A DNA stretch of 64,000 bases from Pectinophora gossypiella (GCF_024362695.1 NC_065417.1:10595001-10659000); one strand, 5' to 3'; positions 31,688-42,156 are shown, numbered from the stretch's first letter. The notes: generated by a model not told the origin, from the letters alone. Translations and numbers: made by a program.

Positions 31688-31908
31688 TGAGCCGTGGTAG
31701 CCCAGTTGGTAGAAAGCTTAACTCTGACTTTGAGGTCGCATGTTCGAGTCCAGCACAGGCCTTAACCAATGATTGTCAAATTTGTTTTTTTTTCCTTCGC
31801 GGATTAGAAGGTGAGACAGGCAGTCAATTCTGTAAAAAACCGGACCTGTCAAGTCTTCAGGTTGGGTAAGCAGACCTTGAGAAAAACGGGATAATGCTAG
31901 GGAGATGA
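31688..31908 (+). mobile_element. SINE-A with internal deletion
   Basis: Has the complete tRNA-like head, lacks the central AAACATCGTGAGGAAACC segment, and keeps the 3' end (GGGATAATGCTAGGGAGATG). Target duplication TGTTTCGTGGTTAA/TGTTTCGCGGTTAA (31674-31687, 31909-31922), one mismatch in 14. Confidence 0.88.
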
Positions 31909-32096
31909 TGTTTCGCGGTTAACCACAATGTCAACTGATGTTATAATGTTATAATGTACCTAAATGTACTATGGAACTAGGTATTTTTTTATTTTTACTT
32001 AGTGAAGATTCGCCTTTGATGGTATTTCCATTGTAACTAGTATTTAGGTTAAGTATTTCTGAAGTCTTTTTGAAGATTGTTCGTAGGGTTAGAAAA

Positions 32097-32290
32097 TAAA
32101 GACCCAGAAGGACGGACATTGACCAAAATGAAGATGTACTAAGAAAAGGTTTAGTACGATTTACTTTGAATGTATGAAACGAAAGATGGATGAGCAAGAG
32201 AAATAAGTAAGTAAAATCAGTATCAAAAGAAATGACATTCCATATTATCAGCTTGCCCCGGTGGGAAAAAGGCATGAGCTTGTGTATGTA
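32097..32290 (+). mobile_element. LINE-V 3' fragment
   Basis: Diverged plus copy: GGACATTGACCAAAATG, AGAAAAGGTTTAGTACGAT, GCTTGCCCCGGTGGGAAAAA and GAGCTTGTGTATGTAAG. Confidence 0.7.
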
Positions 32291-33057
32291 AGTATATTTA
32301 AAACTTGATTGATATTATAATCGATGAATCAATGTTATTGTTCAAAATTGGGTACATCATTTAGGTAAACATATCAATTAGGTACATAATTTTGAACCTA
32401 AGAAATTAATCGACTATTCGCATTTTTATTACACCACATAGCATGGACACCGCCTACATTAACGATATGGCCAAACGTTGATTGATATATCATTAAACGT
32501 TGACGTTTCAACGATATGGTCAACTTAAGTTGGCTACTTCATGAAATATGACCATTTCATGAAATATATATTATATTAGGTAATATCACGGAATTGGTAC
32601 CTAAAACAAAGCTATTTACTTTAATAATTCATTGGTAATACTTTTACACAGTCACTGGACTCGTTACAATATCCATATCGACAAAAGTATTACGTAAATT
32701 AACTTGAATTGCTATTAAATACCGATCTATTGAAGTGTATTGATATTCGAGTTCAATCAACCAAAGTTATGAATGTTTAAATCATTATTGTCCACTCCAA
32801 TCACTATCGAATGAAATGTGATTGATTGATTGAATAATTTTGATGGAATTTTTACATATTCCGGTATAATTGACCCAACACCATAGAATCAATTATAGAG
32901 TTTCGATTGTTTAATTATAATAATAGTAATACAAACTCCAATCTTCTGACGGTGATTTCGTTATGTTATAAATCATACAATCAGGCATTAACCTTAAGTC
33001 TGTTAAAAATAAGTTGTGCCTTTTGTATCTTCTAAATTATTAAAATATTTTAATGAC
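32291..33057. other. AT-rich stretch without recognised genes
   Basis: Contains short internal repeats (CAACGATATGG-like at 32462 and 32509; GAAATAT at 32543 and 32561) but no family seen elsewhere. Confidence 0.4.
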
Positions 33058-33065
33058 TATAGAGT

Positions 33066-33330
33066 ATTTCCAACTAATCAAATTAGTTACTTATTACTAA
33101 ATTTCGAAACACGAAATAACTATGGAATTTATATGAAAAAGCACCACGTGACGTCATAGAAAAACGTGACAAAATGTCGCATTTATCATTACAATTTCCC
33201 TTTAAAAAAATTAAAAAATAAGCGAAATAGAAAAAAAGAAAACTTTTTTAGATGTCTGTTGCTGATCTGTCTTTATTTAGTAATCAGAATTTCATAATTT
33301 ATCTTTGACCTAAGAAACTACTCAATTACT
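33066..33330 (+). mobile_element. MITE-X copy
   Basis: Plus-orientation copy from TATTTCCAACTAATCAAATT to ATCTTTGACCTAAGAAACTA, with the conserved ACGTCATAGAAAAACGTGAC block. Confidence 0.75.
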
Positions 33331-33697
33331 ATTAAAACAGCTATCAATAAAATTGAGTCATACTAACAAAGCTGATTAAATAAATCCCATATAAAACTAT
33401 TTAATATCAAGTTATTTACTATTTTAACCTACAGGAAACTAGACATGATTCACATGTGAAATCATGGGCTGTTAACTCATTCACAAGTATAGCTTATACT
33501 TCTTAGAAATTTAATGTGGTCTCGTTAGTAAATCATTTTATTTAAGCCCAGTGATCTCATTTCTCTAGTTTACACTGTTGTAACTATAAGGCAGCTCCAA
33601 GAAAGATTTTTCACCTCGCCAATAAGGAGCAATACATAGTTTTTAAAATTGTGCATTTAAAACAAGATTAAATTATTTTAGCTAACAATATCTACAG

Positions 33698-33960
33698 CTT
33701 CTTTTCTCGTGTAGGTTGTGAGGTCAGTGACCCACCTCATCAACCTTGGTGTCAGGGTAACTATTTGGTCACCAAAGGTCTCACTTAAATAAATAGCTTC
33801 CGGGACCGACTGCCCTTGCAAAGCACGGATCATTACTTTCGGACGATTGGGAGATCAACCATTAATGTCCTAACCAAACTTGGGATCTCACAGTGGTTTT
33901 TGTGATATGCCCCTACCTGTGTGGGAATTGAATCCGGGTCCACTAGACCACAGAATCCGT
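33698..33960 (-). mobile_element. SINE-B, nearly full length
   Basis: Reverse copy from the tail (TTCTTTTCTCGTGTAGG) through the core (AAAGCACGGATCATTACTTT) to a decayed tRNA-like head (GAATTGAATCCGGGTCC, CCACTAGACCACAGAATCCG). Well diverged, so an old insertion. Confidence 0.8.
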
Positions 33961-34756
33961 TGTAGCTACTACAGGAATGCTACACACCCTATAGACTTTT
34001 AGTCCATCAAGGGAAATCACAAATATGATTGTCAACTTGACAATCACAACAGTTTGCTAGAATGCAACCGCTTTGTCGTTACTAAGCCCGATGCCCCGCA
34101 TTGTTATTTTTTTTTCCGGTGGTATCTGCTTATTCCGTCATTGATGTATCAAGTTGTCTCGGAAAGGATATAACTAGTTATACTTAATTTGTGAAAATAT
34201 AAGGGCAACACTCACTGTAACACACGGGACATAAAAGATTGCGGAGGTTAACGGTCACGCTCACGTGTATAACGTGGACAATATTGTGTGAGCGGCTTTA
34301 TAATAGACAAACAAACATGGAACTGTTTATTTAAATATACAAACTTGTTCTCAGAATATCGGTGCATTTGTTTTTGCAAGACGTCTGACGGACGTCAGCG
34401 GAAAAAGTGTTTATTTATTGAAGTCCGATTCAGTTTATAATAACCAAAGATCTAGATAATAATTTTAGGTAGGTAAATTGTATATTTATTGAACAAATTC
34501 AGACCGAAAGTGTATATTACTAGAGTGAATATTACCCCTCAGATTTGTACATAATCACTCTTTATAAATTTTTTTGACGGATTGCTATCTATTATACTCG
34601 CTCCTTGTTCGAGACGGTTAACAGTGTAGTCTAGTAGTGCTGCAAAGGACTTTAGGCTTTTAGCCCTAAATTTCAGCCTACCGAGTCCTTTTTGGGACTA
34701 GACCAGTAAAATAGGGCTTTAAAAGCTTCGTCATTTTAAATAACTTTTAGCCATTT

Positions 34757-34855
34757 TTAAAGTAGTAGGCTTTAAAAAAGCCTATAGCCTTTTTAATGTA
34801 GTAGGCTTTTAAAAAGCCTATAGCTTTTTTTAAAGTAGTAGGCTTTTTGGGACTG
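34757..34855. repeat. hAT left subterminal palindromic repeats
   Basis: Three tandem units of about 34 bp, each with AGTAGTAGGCTTT and, in two units, the palindrome TAGGCTTTTWAAAAGCCTA. The right end (43330-43510) contains many AGGCTT/AAGCCT motifs in a less regular arrangement. Short subterminal repeats are transposase binding sites in other hAT elements. The same role is inferred here. Confidence 0.7.
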
Positions 34856-35558
34856 GAGTCTTTATTATCATTTTTTAGTAAAAGCCTTTTTACCGATTTC
34901 AAAAAAGGGAGTTATCAATTCGATACGTATGTATATAATATTATTGGAGCTACATAAAATTCACACATGATATTGGCCTTAAAAATCGGTTGTTTTCGCC
35001 ACGTTTTACAAATATTGAGGGACTGTCTGAAATTGTGTATCACTGGTAGTAGTCCCTTAGTAAAAAATATTAAATAAAAAGTAATTAAATATAAACTTCT
35101 AAAAACCACTTAAAATTATGAAATAATATTTTACTTCAATATTAATACTTATGTACTCATAAAAAGAAATCAAAATTGGTTAGGGGCCTAGAATTTTTTT
35201 TGAGGTCGGAGCCAGCAAAAAGCATTACCTATGATTAAATTATCTATAATTACTTTTTATTTAAGCCTCCTACTCAGTCATTTATTTTTTTAATGCAGTC
35301 ACTTATGTCTGTCTGTGTGCGCGATTTTTCGTGCGCTTATTTCTTCTGAACCACTGAACGAATTTTAATGCGGTTTTCACTGTCATTTAGGAAATATGAT
35401 ATGTTTGTATTTATTAAAGAAAATAAAGAAAAATAGAAAAAACTAATACAGTTTTTTTTTAATGAAACAACAAACTTGTTAAAATTACTAGTATTTATTT
35501 TAATAGGTTGAGTAAAAAAAAACAACTGAAATGGTCTAAAATAATACGTATATTTTAA

Positions 35559-37355
35559 TTATGCATCCCCAAAACATTTAAGCCAAGATGAAAGACACAT
35601 TGAGGATTTAATGCTTTCACTACTTAAACAATTCCTTTTTTTATTTATCAGATTTCCTGCCTTAGAGAAAGATTGTTCACTGGGCACACTTGTTGCTGGT
35701 ATGCATAAAATATCATATGCCATATCTTGTAAATGTGGAAAATTTAATTTTTGGTTTTTCCACCACGCTATAACATCTGTATCTTCTGGTTCCGTCGGTA
35801 ATGATAAATATCTGTGCAACTCAGTTTCGTCATCTCTTCTCCGTTTATAAATTGATGAAAAAAAGCTCTTTTTAGGCATGGGCGCATCTGACAAATCTGT
35901 AGAATGTTGGTGTGGCTCAGAAGCTTGACTTTGAATATTGTACTTGTTATTAAAAAGGAAAGTCAAAGATGTTAGAGGTTCTTCATGATCATTATTTTCA
36001 GAGAAATAATCATTCTTTAGTCTGGGATCCAATATAACAGAATACTTGGCGTAATCGGTACGCAATAATGGTGAATATTCTTGCAACTTAGTAGACATAG
36101 CTTCAGCAGCTTTTCTTACAAGATCATCATTGGTTTCCACATTAGAAGTTTCATTTATTAAAATATCAAGTATTGGTATCACATAATATATGCTTGGATA
36201 TCTTGACTTTGACAATAATAATGTGGCATCGTAAAATGGCAATAAAAAATCTATTAATAATTTAACTTGGTTCCATTTTGAATCTTCAATCAAATATCTT
36301 TGAAAATCAGTATTATTCTGACAAAGATAATTCAGAACGTCTTTCATTTCGAATGCACGTTTCAGCATTAGGTAGGTTGAATTCCATCTAATATCAATTT
36401 CTTTTAGCAAAGCTAACTGTGGCATGTTCAATGTAGTACAAGCTTCAAAATATGTCTGCTTTTTTTTTCCCGAAAAATTTATCTGGTTCACTAATTTGGA
36501 CACCGATGATACGGGATCATTGATTTCTTGTAATCCCTTTTTGACAGCTAAGTTTAAAACATGTGCAAAACATCTTGTGTGGACTAAATCTTCATAATTC
36601 TCATTAAATAGTAAAAGTAATTGTAAACACTTTACGTTTGCTTTCTCGTTATCGGTAGTAATCGAAATTATTTTTTTCTTTAAAGAATATAAATCAAAAA
36701 TGTCTTGAATTATATCTAGAACATTTTCACTTTTGTGTGGGTATGGTATTAGATCAAAGTCCAGGATAATTGATTGCAGGGTAGAATTACTTATAAAGTG
36801 TGCTGTTACAACCACATAGGGTTTATTTGTGACTGAAGTCCAAAAATCAAATGTCACGGAAATTTTATTTTTAACGGTTTTCAGTATATCTATCACTTCT
36901 TTTTGTTTTTCTTTGAATAATTTCTGAATATTTGAATTAAGGGTTGTACGACTTAACGGCGAATAATTTGAATTGAGTTCAATTAACATTTTTTTAAAAT
37001 GTTCTTCGTCTACAGTACTAAAGGGATGGTTCCCATGAATTACAAAATTAAGTATCGCCCGATTGTAACGTGATTGTTTACTTGATGTCGTAGTCCTTTT
37101 TGGGCTGCTTTCATGGGTTTTGAAATGGCTCTTTAGTGTAGAATGTGAACTTTTAATAGAGAGTACTTTTTTGCATAATTTACATTGAAACCCACTTTGA
37201 GTTTTGCTATAATGTGTAGATCTAAGCTTTTTGTACTTCTTAGGAATTTCAGAAGTAGAAGCGGTACTCACATCCAGCGAATCATCTTTTTCCGTTTTCT
37301 GTACAGACAAGTCACATTCCTTCTCACTTTCTAACAATTCCAAAGTCTCATCCAT
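35559..37355 (-). CDS. hAT transposase, BED zinc finger type, intact
   Basis: 598-residue uninterrupted protein that would cut and join the element's ends in the nucleus. An acidic, Ser-rich N-terminus (1-50) is followed by a BED-type finger with C58-x2-C61...H77-x3-H81. Next come the RNase H-like DDE fold with D170 in TFDFWTS, D235 in SITTDNEKAN, the hAT C-x2-H motif C262/H265 (RCFAHVLNL) and RWNSTY at 323-328. E560 lies in ATSVPSEQSFSKAG, within the C-terminal dimerisation region (about 511-590). All three catalytic acids and both motif residues are present, and the length is usual for the family. The start chosen is the first Met of the open frame, 496 bp from the nested element. The reading frame shows no damage, so recent activity is plausible. 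Confidence 0.95.
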   Translation of the reverse strand: MDETLELLESEKECDLSVQKTEKDDSLDVSTASTSEIPKKYKKLRSTHYSKTQSGFQCKLCKKVLSIKSSHSTLKSHFKTHESSPKRTTTSSKQSRYNRAILNFVIHGNHPFSTVDEEHFKKMLIELNSNYSPLSRTTLNSNIQKLFKEKQKEVIDILKTVKNKISVTFDFWTSVTNKPYVVVTAHFISNSTLQSIILDFDLIPYPHKSENVLDIIQDIFDLYSLKKKIISITTDNEKANVKCLQLLLLFNENYEDLVHTRCFAHVLNLAVKKGLQEINDPVSSVSKLVNQINFSGKKKQTYFEACTTLNMPQLALLKEIDIRWNSTYLMLKRAFEMKDVLNYLCQNNTDFQRYLIEDSKWNQVKLLIDFLLPFYDATLLLSKSRYPSIYYVIPILDILINETSNVETNDDLVRKAAEAMSTKLQEYSPLLRTDYAKYSVILDPRLKNDYFSENNDHEEPLTSLTFLFNNKYNIQSQASEPHQHSTDLSDAPMPKKSFFSSIYKRRRDDETELHRYLSLPTEPEDTDVIAWWKNQKLNFPHLQDMAYDILCIPATSVPSEQSFSKAGNLINKKRNCLSSESIKSSMCLSSWLKCFGDA

Positions 37356-37739
37356 CTTTTCAACAAAATTAATCAGTCTTCTTTGTGTAGTATTTATTCG
37401 ATGACAACGTATTTATATGGAATAATAACTAAATTAAATTATACTACAAATAAACTTTTTATTGTAAGAGGAGATGCTGAATTAAATACGAAATAGTTTT
37501 TATGTGTATAATTGCGCCATTATTTATTTAACAAGTTTTACAATTGCCGCCATCAAAAACTAACAACAGAGAATCCACCCTTTTCTTTTTAAAACCACAG
37601 ACTAAAAATGTACCGAACGTAACAAGTTTCAATTATGCCTGTATCAATTTAATATTGAGCCTCCTTGCTAGATTATACCAACTATATTCCACCAAGGAGT
37701 ATTATTTTGATTGTTAAATAAAATAATTGCGTAATAATA

Positions 37740-37820
37740 AATAACAGCTCAGCTCAGCTTAAATTCTATCAGCACAGCACAGCTCAGCTTTTATCATCGG
37801 CACAGCACACCACAGCTATA
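37740..37820. repeat. CAGCTCAGCT / CAGCACAGCA simple repeats
   Basis: Short degenerate repeats of CAGCTCAGCT and CAGCACAGCAC lie between the transposase start and the nested TIR element, in the presumed shared promoter region of the hAT. They may be binding sites or just a simple repeat. Confidence 0.5.
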
Positions 37821-38519
37821 CAGCCATCAGCGATCTCTGCACGTAACATATCGTCACTGGAAAGGCAAAATTACGTAAGCGCCAAAAGGCCATTTCGAGA
37901 AAAAGCCGTTTAAAGTTTCATTTTTTCGTTTTTTTATCATAACTTTTTACCCAATTATCCAATTTAGATGATGTCAAAGTAAGGTTACATTGTTTTTTAA
38001 TTTTCTATGTCCAGCAATACATATTATAACTGTTGGATTGCTATTTTAGGATATAGTGGCGCTTACGTAAAAATGACTTCAGTTTACAGTAAAGCAAATT
38101 TACTTAACCGCCATCTGGTTAAAATATTATTTGGAAGCAAAATTACTTACAGCTCTTAAGACAATGCATACGAGAACGACAATATTTCTTTAAATATAAT
38201 AATACTGTAATGTTAGCGGAGTAAAAGTTACTGTAACGACTTTTACACATCTGCTCTCATTATGTAAAAATTGCCTAAAAAGTGATCGATTGATTATGTC
38301 AGTTCACCAAAAATTCTTTAAAGTAAGTTTTTGTAATATCTTACATGGGTAAAAAGACGTAAGAGACAAATAATTATTCTTAATACCTCCTTAAACTACT
38401 TATTACTTCAATTGATTTATAAAAATGGCTATTAAAATACTGAAGTGCCAGAAATAAAGTTTCATAAAATATAAATAATAGCGTACAACCCGTTATCTGT
38501 TTGTAAAAGTTTCTTTTTA

Positions 38520-38625
38520 ACACTTTCAAAGACAGAACGTATACGGACGTTCCGATTCCAAGGTGCCATACTACCTATTATGAACCACCAATGACCCATG
38601 GTCTCTGTCCGTGAAAGGGTTAAAC
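38520..38625. repeat. Unassigned conserved-looking block
   Basis: A CG-richer stretch (AGACAGAACGTATACGGACG, ACCCATGGTCTCTGTCCGTG) with internal inverted similarity GACAGA/TCTGTC. It resembles a transposon piece, but no second copy exists in the window. Confidence 0.3.
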
Positions 38626-38689
38626 GGTTTTATTTAGCTAAACCCGTACGGTATATTTGTATCAAAATTAGATATTGCAATTTAAGTAC

Positions 38690-39055
38690 CTTCCTGTTGT
38701 CAGATTGATCTGAAATTTGGTACGCACCTTTAATTCCGATGTCAATACAATATAATAAAATCAATAACATTATAAATCTAAGATGGCAGCCGGTACATAA
38801 TGGGGGATTACATATTTTTCCAAACCCCCTCAATATGGGTATCAAATGAAATAGCTACACAAGTAGAATACTGTGATTATGTCAAAATTTAAAATCCAAG
38901 ATGGCCGCCGTTCCAAAATAGCGGACTAGGTACATATTTTTCCACAACCCCCTCAATATGGGTATCAAAGATAGGACTACACTAGTAGAATACTGTCATT
39001 ATGTCAAAATTTCAAATCCAAGATGGACGATATTACAAAATGACTGAAAGAAGGA
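38690..39055. repeat. Minisatellite, about 122-bp units, three copies
   Basis: Units at about 38690-38813 (diverged), 38814-38936 and 38937-39055 share CCCCCTCAATATGGGTATCA, TAGAATACTG, ATTATGTCAAAATTT and ATCCAAGATGG. The last unit runs straight into PIF1-helicase-like coding sequence. Confidence 0.75.
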
Positions 39056-39398
39056 TGTTGCCCTTAATTTTGTCATTGTCATCCACCGTCCATAATATGC
39101 AGGGCAGCACAGTGGATCGCTGGGTGGGGTCGCTCCGCGAAGCCTGTGAAATCCCCAGGAGGCTTCTGAGCTTCTGGAAGGAGATAGGTTGGCTTACGTA
39201 GTCAACAATTACACGCATAATGGGCCACCTTAGAGTCTAAATGCGGAAAACAGAGCCCACTAACATAACATAACATATGCAGGGCAGCACAGTCGACCAT
39301 TCAGTAGTATATTTGGGCTCAAAATTGTTTGAATTAGGACAAGCATACGTGGCTCTAAGTCGAGTCAAGTCTCTGGAAGGGTCAAGTCTTTTTAATTC
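39038..39398 (+). pseudogene. PIF1-type helicase C-terminal remnant, interrupted
   Basis: The first part reads ERRMLPLILSLSSTVHNMQG and the second part, after a 180-bp interruption, [20 protein letters not shown]. 'STVHxxQG' and 'GQxYVALSRV' are the last two motifs (V and VI) of PIF1-family helicases, such as those in Helitron RepHel proteins. The copy is broken by a small retroposon at 39114-39274 and lacks all upstream helicase motifs. Confidence 0.8.
39114..39274 (+). mobile_element. 161-bp retroposon inserted in the helicase
   Basis: Flanked by a perfect 19-bp direct duplication, ATATGCAGGGCAGCACAGT (39095-39113 and 39275-39293). It ends with TAACATAACATAAC, a short-repeat tail like other retroposons of the window. 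The internal frame contains ACEIPRRLLSFWKEIGWLT, then stop. It appears to be the 5'-truncated 3' end of an unidentified LINE. Confidence 0.82.
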
Positions 39399-39480
39399 CT
39401 CAATAATTCCCCTTATTGTTTTTAAGAGTATTTACCACGAAGTTTAATACACTTTTCCATTCGCTCGAACCAGGTGTTAT

Positions 39481-40403
39481 TTAACATTTATTCCACTCCA
39501 AAGTAGAAGTGTTCAAAATGGCTGACTTGAAAGCGTTGGCCGCTCCTTCACCGCACTGGAACCTTTGACCGCGAAGAGTTTCTTTTTTAATTTTAGGAAA
39601 TGTAAAGAAATCATTGGAGCTTAGGTCAGGACTGTATGGAGGATGGTCAAGAATTTCTACGTTTTCCTGCTTCAAATAATCGTTTGACGAGCGGTGTGTG
39701 AGCTTGCGTTGTCATGGTGCAGCATCCTGCACTCCTGCGCATCATCATGCGTCGCTTTGGGTTAGATTTTCGAAGTTCGGCGATGACTTGTGGTATACCA
39801 ATCTGCATTAACCGTCCTACGATCTTCAAGTGCAATTGTCGCAACATGACCGATTTTCTCCACGAAGGTAGCCACCATCTTCTTTGAAGTGCTTCGAGAG
39901 CGAACAACTTTTGACTCGTTTTGGAAGACCCAAACTGTGGATTGTTGTTTGGAATCAGGATAATAGCATAAATCCAAGATTCATCACCACTGATGATGTC
40001 GTACACGTGATTTGACTCTCCTCGGTTGAACCTCTGAAGAGTTTTCTTACACCATCTGACGCGGGCTACCTTATGATCGTCAGAAAATGCGGGATGCAAC
40101 GGCAAACTAGTTTTCTCACACCAAGTGCCTCATTCAATATCGTTTAAATGGTTGTCCCTGAAATGCCTAATAACGCCTCTATTCTCGGTATGTCACATGA
40201 CGATTTTTGAGGATTAGTTGTCTCACAGCAACGATATTATCTTCAGTGAAGGCGGATGTCCACGCTCGAATTCTAAATACCAGCGTTCGATGGCTCGCAG
40301 ACATGGCACTTCATCGTGGAATAGAGATTTTAACTGTTTGACACACTGAAGTCGCAGTAGGCCTCTTCGAAAGTTATAGAAAATTTTTCTTTGTAAGATT
40401 CAT
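39481..40403 (-). pseudogene. mariner transposase remnant
   Basis: The minus strand carries the start MNLTKKNF near 40403, SGDESWIYAI (first catalytic D region), a degraded HHDNA-like block and HPPYSPDLSSNDFFTFPKIK (third D region of the D,D34D mariner signature), ending LEWNKC at 39481. At least two frameshifts and several stops break it, so it is inactive. Terminal inverted repeats were not located. It splits the helicase-bearing sequence from its apparent 3' end at 40558. Confidence 0.85.
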
Positions 40404-40557
40404 TTTCGGACGTGACCTGACAGATTCAAACCAACGCTGTGACTAAACAATTGCATTAATCCTAATGCTTTCAATTGTTTTGATATTCGAAATTCCAACA
40501 AAATTGGCGCTAAATATGCAAACGACAGAACTTAAAAAGTATAACAAAGTCGCTTTT

Positions 40558-40790
40558 TCTGTCCCTATATCCCTATGTACGCTTAAATCTTTAAAATTGC
40601 GCAACGGATTTTGATGCAATTTTCTTTAGTAGATAGAGTGATTCAAGAGGAAAGTTTATAGGTATGTATAATAACATCCAATAAATAGTGTAGAAATACT
40701 GTTATTTTTGAGGATTTTAATGTGATGTCGTAAATAATTTCATTTTTCCTCAGCATTGCATCCGAGCGAAGCCGGGTCGCTAATAAATTA
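40558..40790 (+). mobile_element. Probable 3' end of a Helitron-like element
   Basis: Contains TTGCGCAACGGATTTTGATG, GAGTGATTCAAGAGGAAAG and the end CGAGCGAAGCCGGGTCGCTAA. Such blocks are common at the 3' side of abundant insect repeats. With the PIF1 remnant upstream it may be the other half of one Helitron-like insertion split by the mariner. A different LINE end is possible. Confidence 0.4.
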
Positions 40791-40899
40791 TAAAATCAAT
40801 TCTAAAATAGTTTTACTTTTAGATCTATTGTTAAAAAATAACTTCCTGGGAAACTTACTGCTAGCCCACTAACTTGCTTAATAACAGCATAAAAATGCG

Positions 40900-41262
40900 A
40901 AGGCAAATTTACGTACACGCCTTACTTATTCTAAATACTGTAAGTCAAAATTACTTATACGCCATTCACTGCATAAACATGCTAAGACATTTTTTTCTTA
41001 TACGCCTTACTTATTTTAAAAGCTGTAAATAAAAATGACTTATACATAGTCTATTTTTTATTTTCAGTAGTCCAAAATTACTAATAAAATTATACTTTTC
41101 AAACTATAGAATGCCAAATTTACTTCAAGTTAATATGTAGTTATTATATAGGAACACAATATTACTTATACACCAGTCACGAAAAAAACACCAAAATCTT
41201 GTCGTTTAAGAAACTGGAATTGAAAAAAGTCAACTATTTTCAAATTTACGTAAGCGCCAAAA
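40900..41262. repeat. Cluster of TTACKTAWACGCC motifs
   Basis: At least six versions of AAATTTACGTAxxCGCC / AAATTACTTATACGCC in about 360 bp, the last (41246-41262) identical to the inner TIR. Likely subterminal binding sites of the nested element. Inference from position and repetition. Confidence 0.6.
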
Positions 41263-41752
41263 AAGTGCTCGTATCGCAATGCTACCCAGACAGATCGACG
41301 CAGAATGAAACGCTGATTCCGAATATATAAAAAACCCAAAATACCTATTTTGGCGCTTACGTAATTTTGCCTTTCCAGTGACGATATCTATTTCCTTGTA
41401 ACTATTTCAATTGTTAAAATGAGTGAACGTTGTTATTATAAACCACACGACACAACAAGAAGCGAAATTAAAACACACCTACCCTCACATTGAAAAATAA
41501 AAATAACTGTGAACATATTTTTGTATTTTTTTTTTATTTTGTTTTGTTTTTCGTTATAAAAAAATAAAAGTAAATGGTGAAAATATTTACAATATTTATA
41601 GTTACACAATTTAAAAAAAAAAGAACATTATTGACAAATATGAAAAACGTTGATAATGGCTGTATAGGCATGTTCCTTTTGCCAATCCATAGTTTTTTTT
41701 TTAAAGTTCGTTTAATCTATTACTTCGTGAGTTAAATTATTAAACTTAGCTG

Positions 41753-42156
41753 GGCTTTTTCGGCGGGAAACGGGAACGGGACAGTTGCTTTCTTCGTTGG
41801 GTAATCTAAATAATTAATACGAAGTGGTGTTTTGTGGTTAATGATCGCATTAAGTTAGTCGGAAGACATTCGCGAGTGTTATTATATTGGAGTATTCAAT
41901 GAACAAAGTGTATCTGCCTATTTTCGCTTCGTGCCGGGAAGCCGCTTCATAACTCAAAAGTTTATGCGGACTTTTGAGTTAATTCGTTTGGGGTTCGGAG
42001 TAGGAGTCTACTCCGAGGGTGGGGGCTTAGGTTTCATCATCATCACCTTTCATCATTTCATTAATCATCAAGAAAAAAAATACGTCAGACATGGCTGTAT
42101 GGGCATAGTTCCCTTTGCCTTACCCTTCGGGGAAAACAAAAACAAAAAAAAAAAAA
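41753..42156 (+). mobile_element. 404-bp poly(A) retroposon inside the hAT
   Basis: Perfect 14-bp target duplication ATTAAACTTAGCTG (41739-41752, 42157-42170). Begins GGCTTTTTCGGCGGGAAACG and ends in CAAAAACAAAAA and poly(A). The first half is GC-richer, like a LINE 5' UTR. The second half (GTCAGACATGGCTGTATGGG, CCCTTCGGGG) looks like a 3' UTR, and 41655-41700 has a related trace. It may be an internally deleted LINE. It ends about 50 bp before exon 1 of the accessory gene. Confidence 0.85.

Larger units (their letters stand above)
37852..41383. mobile_element. 3.5-kb element with perfect 36-bp TIRs nested in the hAT
   Basis: The termini 37852-37887 and 41348-41383 are perfect inverted repeats (CGTCACTGGAAAGGC...GTAAGCGCC). 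Flanks are ATAT on both sides (37848-37851, 41384-41387). The innermost TIR motif TTACGTAAGCGCC recurs inside (reverse at about 38047, direct at 41246), with looser versions (TTACTTATACGCC) at 40948, 41000 and elsewhere. No transposase of its own is visible. The interior holds a minisatellite, PIF1-helicase and mariner remnants and a Helitron-like 3' end. Superfamily not assigned. Confidence 0.82.

Noticed and set aside
35611..35850. Plus-strand open frame inside the transposase
   Set aside because: Antisense shadow of the 598-codon transposase gene.
37848..41387. The nested TIR element as a mariner element
   Set aside because: The mariner remnant inside is decayed and much shorter than the 3.5-kb element, and the 36-bp TIRs with AT-only 4-bp flanks do not resemble mariner ends or a TA target.
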